Positions 63,640 to 64,000 of a DNA stretch of 64,000 nt are shown piece after piece (the first letter of the stretch is position 1; each line of letters starts with the position of its first letter). The position numbers were made by a program, and so were the translations under genes. A model generated the notes under the pieces. That model did no database searches. It had not been told where the DNA came from and was given only the letters and a program-made list of their open reading frames with translations. Source of the stretch: Parapusillimonas sp013416435 (GTDB lineage Bacteria > Pseudomonadota > Gammaproteobacteria > Burkholderiales > Burkholderiaceae_B); contig NZ_CP197474.1 in the NCBI RefSeq assembly GCF_052180245.1, forward strand, positions 3,348,001 to 3,412,000, written 5' to 3'.

Positions 63640-63675
63640 CAGCACCGCCCCTGAGGCAGGTGCTGCCCCAAGGGG
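63640..63675 (-). other. Leader hairpin before the small ICE gene
   Basis: On the minus strand CAGCACC and GGTGCTG form a seven-base perfect stem with inner GCC/GGC pairing, preceded by CCCCTTGGGG. It ends 25 bases before the start codon at 63614. Confidence 0.6.
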
Positions 63676-63716
63676 TGGAGAAAAGCCGCGCAAGCGGCGA
63701 TGACGTGTGCCGGACC

Positions 63717-64000
63717 TCAATAGTCCGAATCGCAACCGGACGGGCAATAACCCAGTTCGATTCCGTGCGAGCAGTAGCCGTTTTCGGCGTTCCAGTCCTG
63801 GGTTTCCTGCCTTTCGGCCGGTGTGGCGTAGCCCCATTCCTGTGCGATCTGCAGCGCCTGTGCGCGTTGCTCTTCCGGCAATCGACTGGCTTGCGCGTCG
63901 ATCTCCGAACTGAAAAGCGTGACCCAGTGGTCCCAGGACAGGCCACAACCACGCTGGGCGTGCTCGGCGGCTGTCTTGCAAACAGCTCGCCACGCGGGTT
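63717..64000 (-). CDS. ICE protein, 5' part beyond window
   Basis: An open minus-strand frame of at least 93 codons reaches the right edge and stops at 63717. The visible part is acidic and helical (LPEERAQALQIAQEWGY-like run) and ends in a Cys-rich tail with GYCSHGIELGYCPSGCDSDY-like spacing of four Cys, possibly a metal site. The frame agrees with the ICE gene arrangement and has GC-rich third positions. No function is recognised. Confidence 0.6.
   Translation of the reverse strand, partial: PAWRAVCKTAAEHAQRGCGLSWDHWVTLFSSEIDAQASRLPEEQRAQALQIAQEWGYATPAERQETQDWNAENGYCSHGIELGYCPSGCDSDY

Noticed and set aside
62518..63993. Single minus-strand frame of 491 codons
   Set aside because: Its first 275 residues are an Arg/Pro/Leu-rich shadow of two other ICE genes; the real start is 63168.
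1..64000. CRISPR arrays, rRNA genes or riboswitches
   Set aside because: No regularly spaced repeats, rRNA-like sequence or known riboswitch core was found on reading both strands.

Overview
The window is GC-rich DNA with Shine-Dalgarno-led, tightly packed genes. The gene families (Class I PHA synthase, PFGI-1/ICEclc-type conjugation genes, PrlF-YhaV) point to a beta- or gammaproteobacterium such as a Pseudomonas, Achromobacter or Bordetella relative. No rRNA or complete tRNA gene and no CRISPR array was seen, so the species is not fixed.

Region A (1-21504, all minus strand) is a metabolic and export island. Read in the direction of transcription it encodes an outer-membrane efflux lipoprotein, an HlyD-like adaptor, an RbbA-like ABC protein and an ABC-2 permease; a phasin, acetoacetyl-CoA reductase (PhaB) and a DUF3141 hydrolase; a MaoC-phosphotransacetylase fusion, an SDR, acetate kinase and a glutamate symporter; PHA synthase (PhaC), a universal stress protein and an LpxR-like lipid A deacylase; and a PRPP synthetase and a phosphoketolase that runs off the left edge. 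Phosphoketolase makes acetyl-phosphate, which Pta and AckA can turn into acetyl-CoA or acetate plus ATP, while PhaB, PhaC and phasin store carbon as polyhydroxybutyrate. A divergent control region (21505-21956) carries a near-consensus FNR/Anr box and a 26-bp inverted repeat likely bound by the neighbouring TetR regulator. This fits oxygen-limitation control.

Region B (21957-25575, plus strand) is an overlapping operon: TetR regulator, DUF4105 membrane protein and a large lipoprotein lipase.

Region C (25576-30378) is a scarred junction. It holds the 3' half of a tRNA (Thr-like) with a terminator, an IS3-family element lacking its right end, a headless esterase, a fragment of an S9-type hydrolase, an IS21-type element with a truncated istA and intact istB, and an unrecognised gene. 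No integrase is visible. The tRNA half suggests the boundary between two islands placed next to each other.

Region D (30379-54183) is the conjugation core of a PFGI-1/ICEclc-type integrative conjugative element with an MPF-G-like type IV secretion system: MobH relaxase TraI, PrlF-YhaV toxin-antitoxin, DUF3742, TraG, the TIGR03755/56/57 set, RadC, a DsbA-like oxidoreductase, a VirB4-type ATPase, the core-channel series TIGR03751/52/49/46/50/45/58, RAQPRD, TIGR03747, coupling protein TraD, TIGR03765, a lytic transglycosylase, TIGR03759, a coiled-coil protein and a PilL-like lipoprotein. Most neighbours overlap by 4 bases, implying long coupled transcripts.

Region E (54387-58820) is a defence insert: a Gabija-like pair (OLD-family nuclease GajA and UvrD-like helicase GajB) facing a CoiA-like PD-(D/E)xK nuclease. 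Region F (58916-64000, minus) returns to ICE backbone: SNF2-type helicase, N6-adenine methyltransferase-like protein and small ICE proteins, each preceded by a strong leader hairpin; the last gene runs off the right edge.
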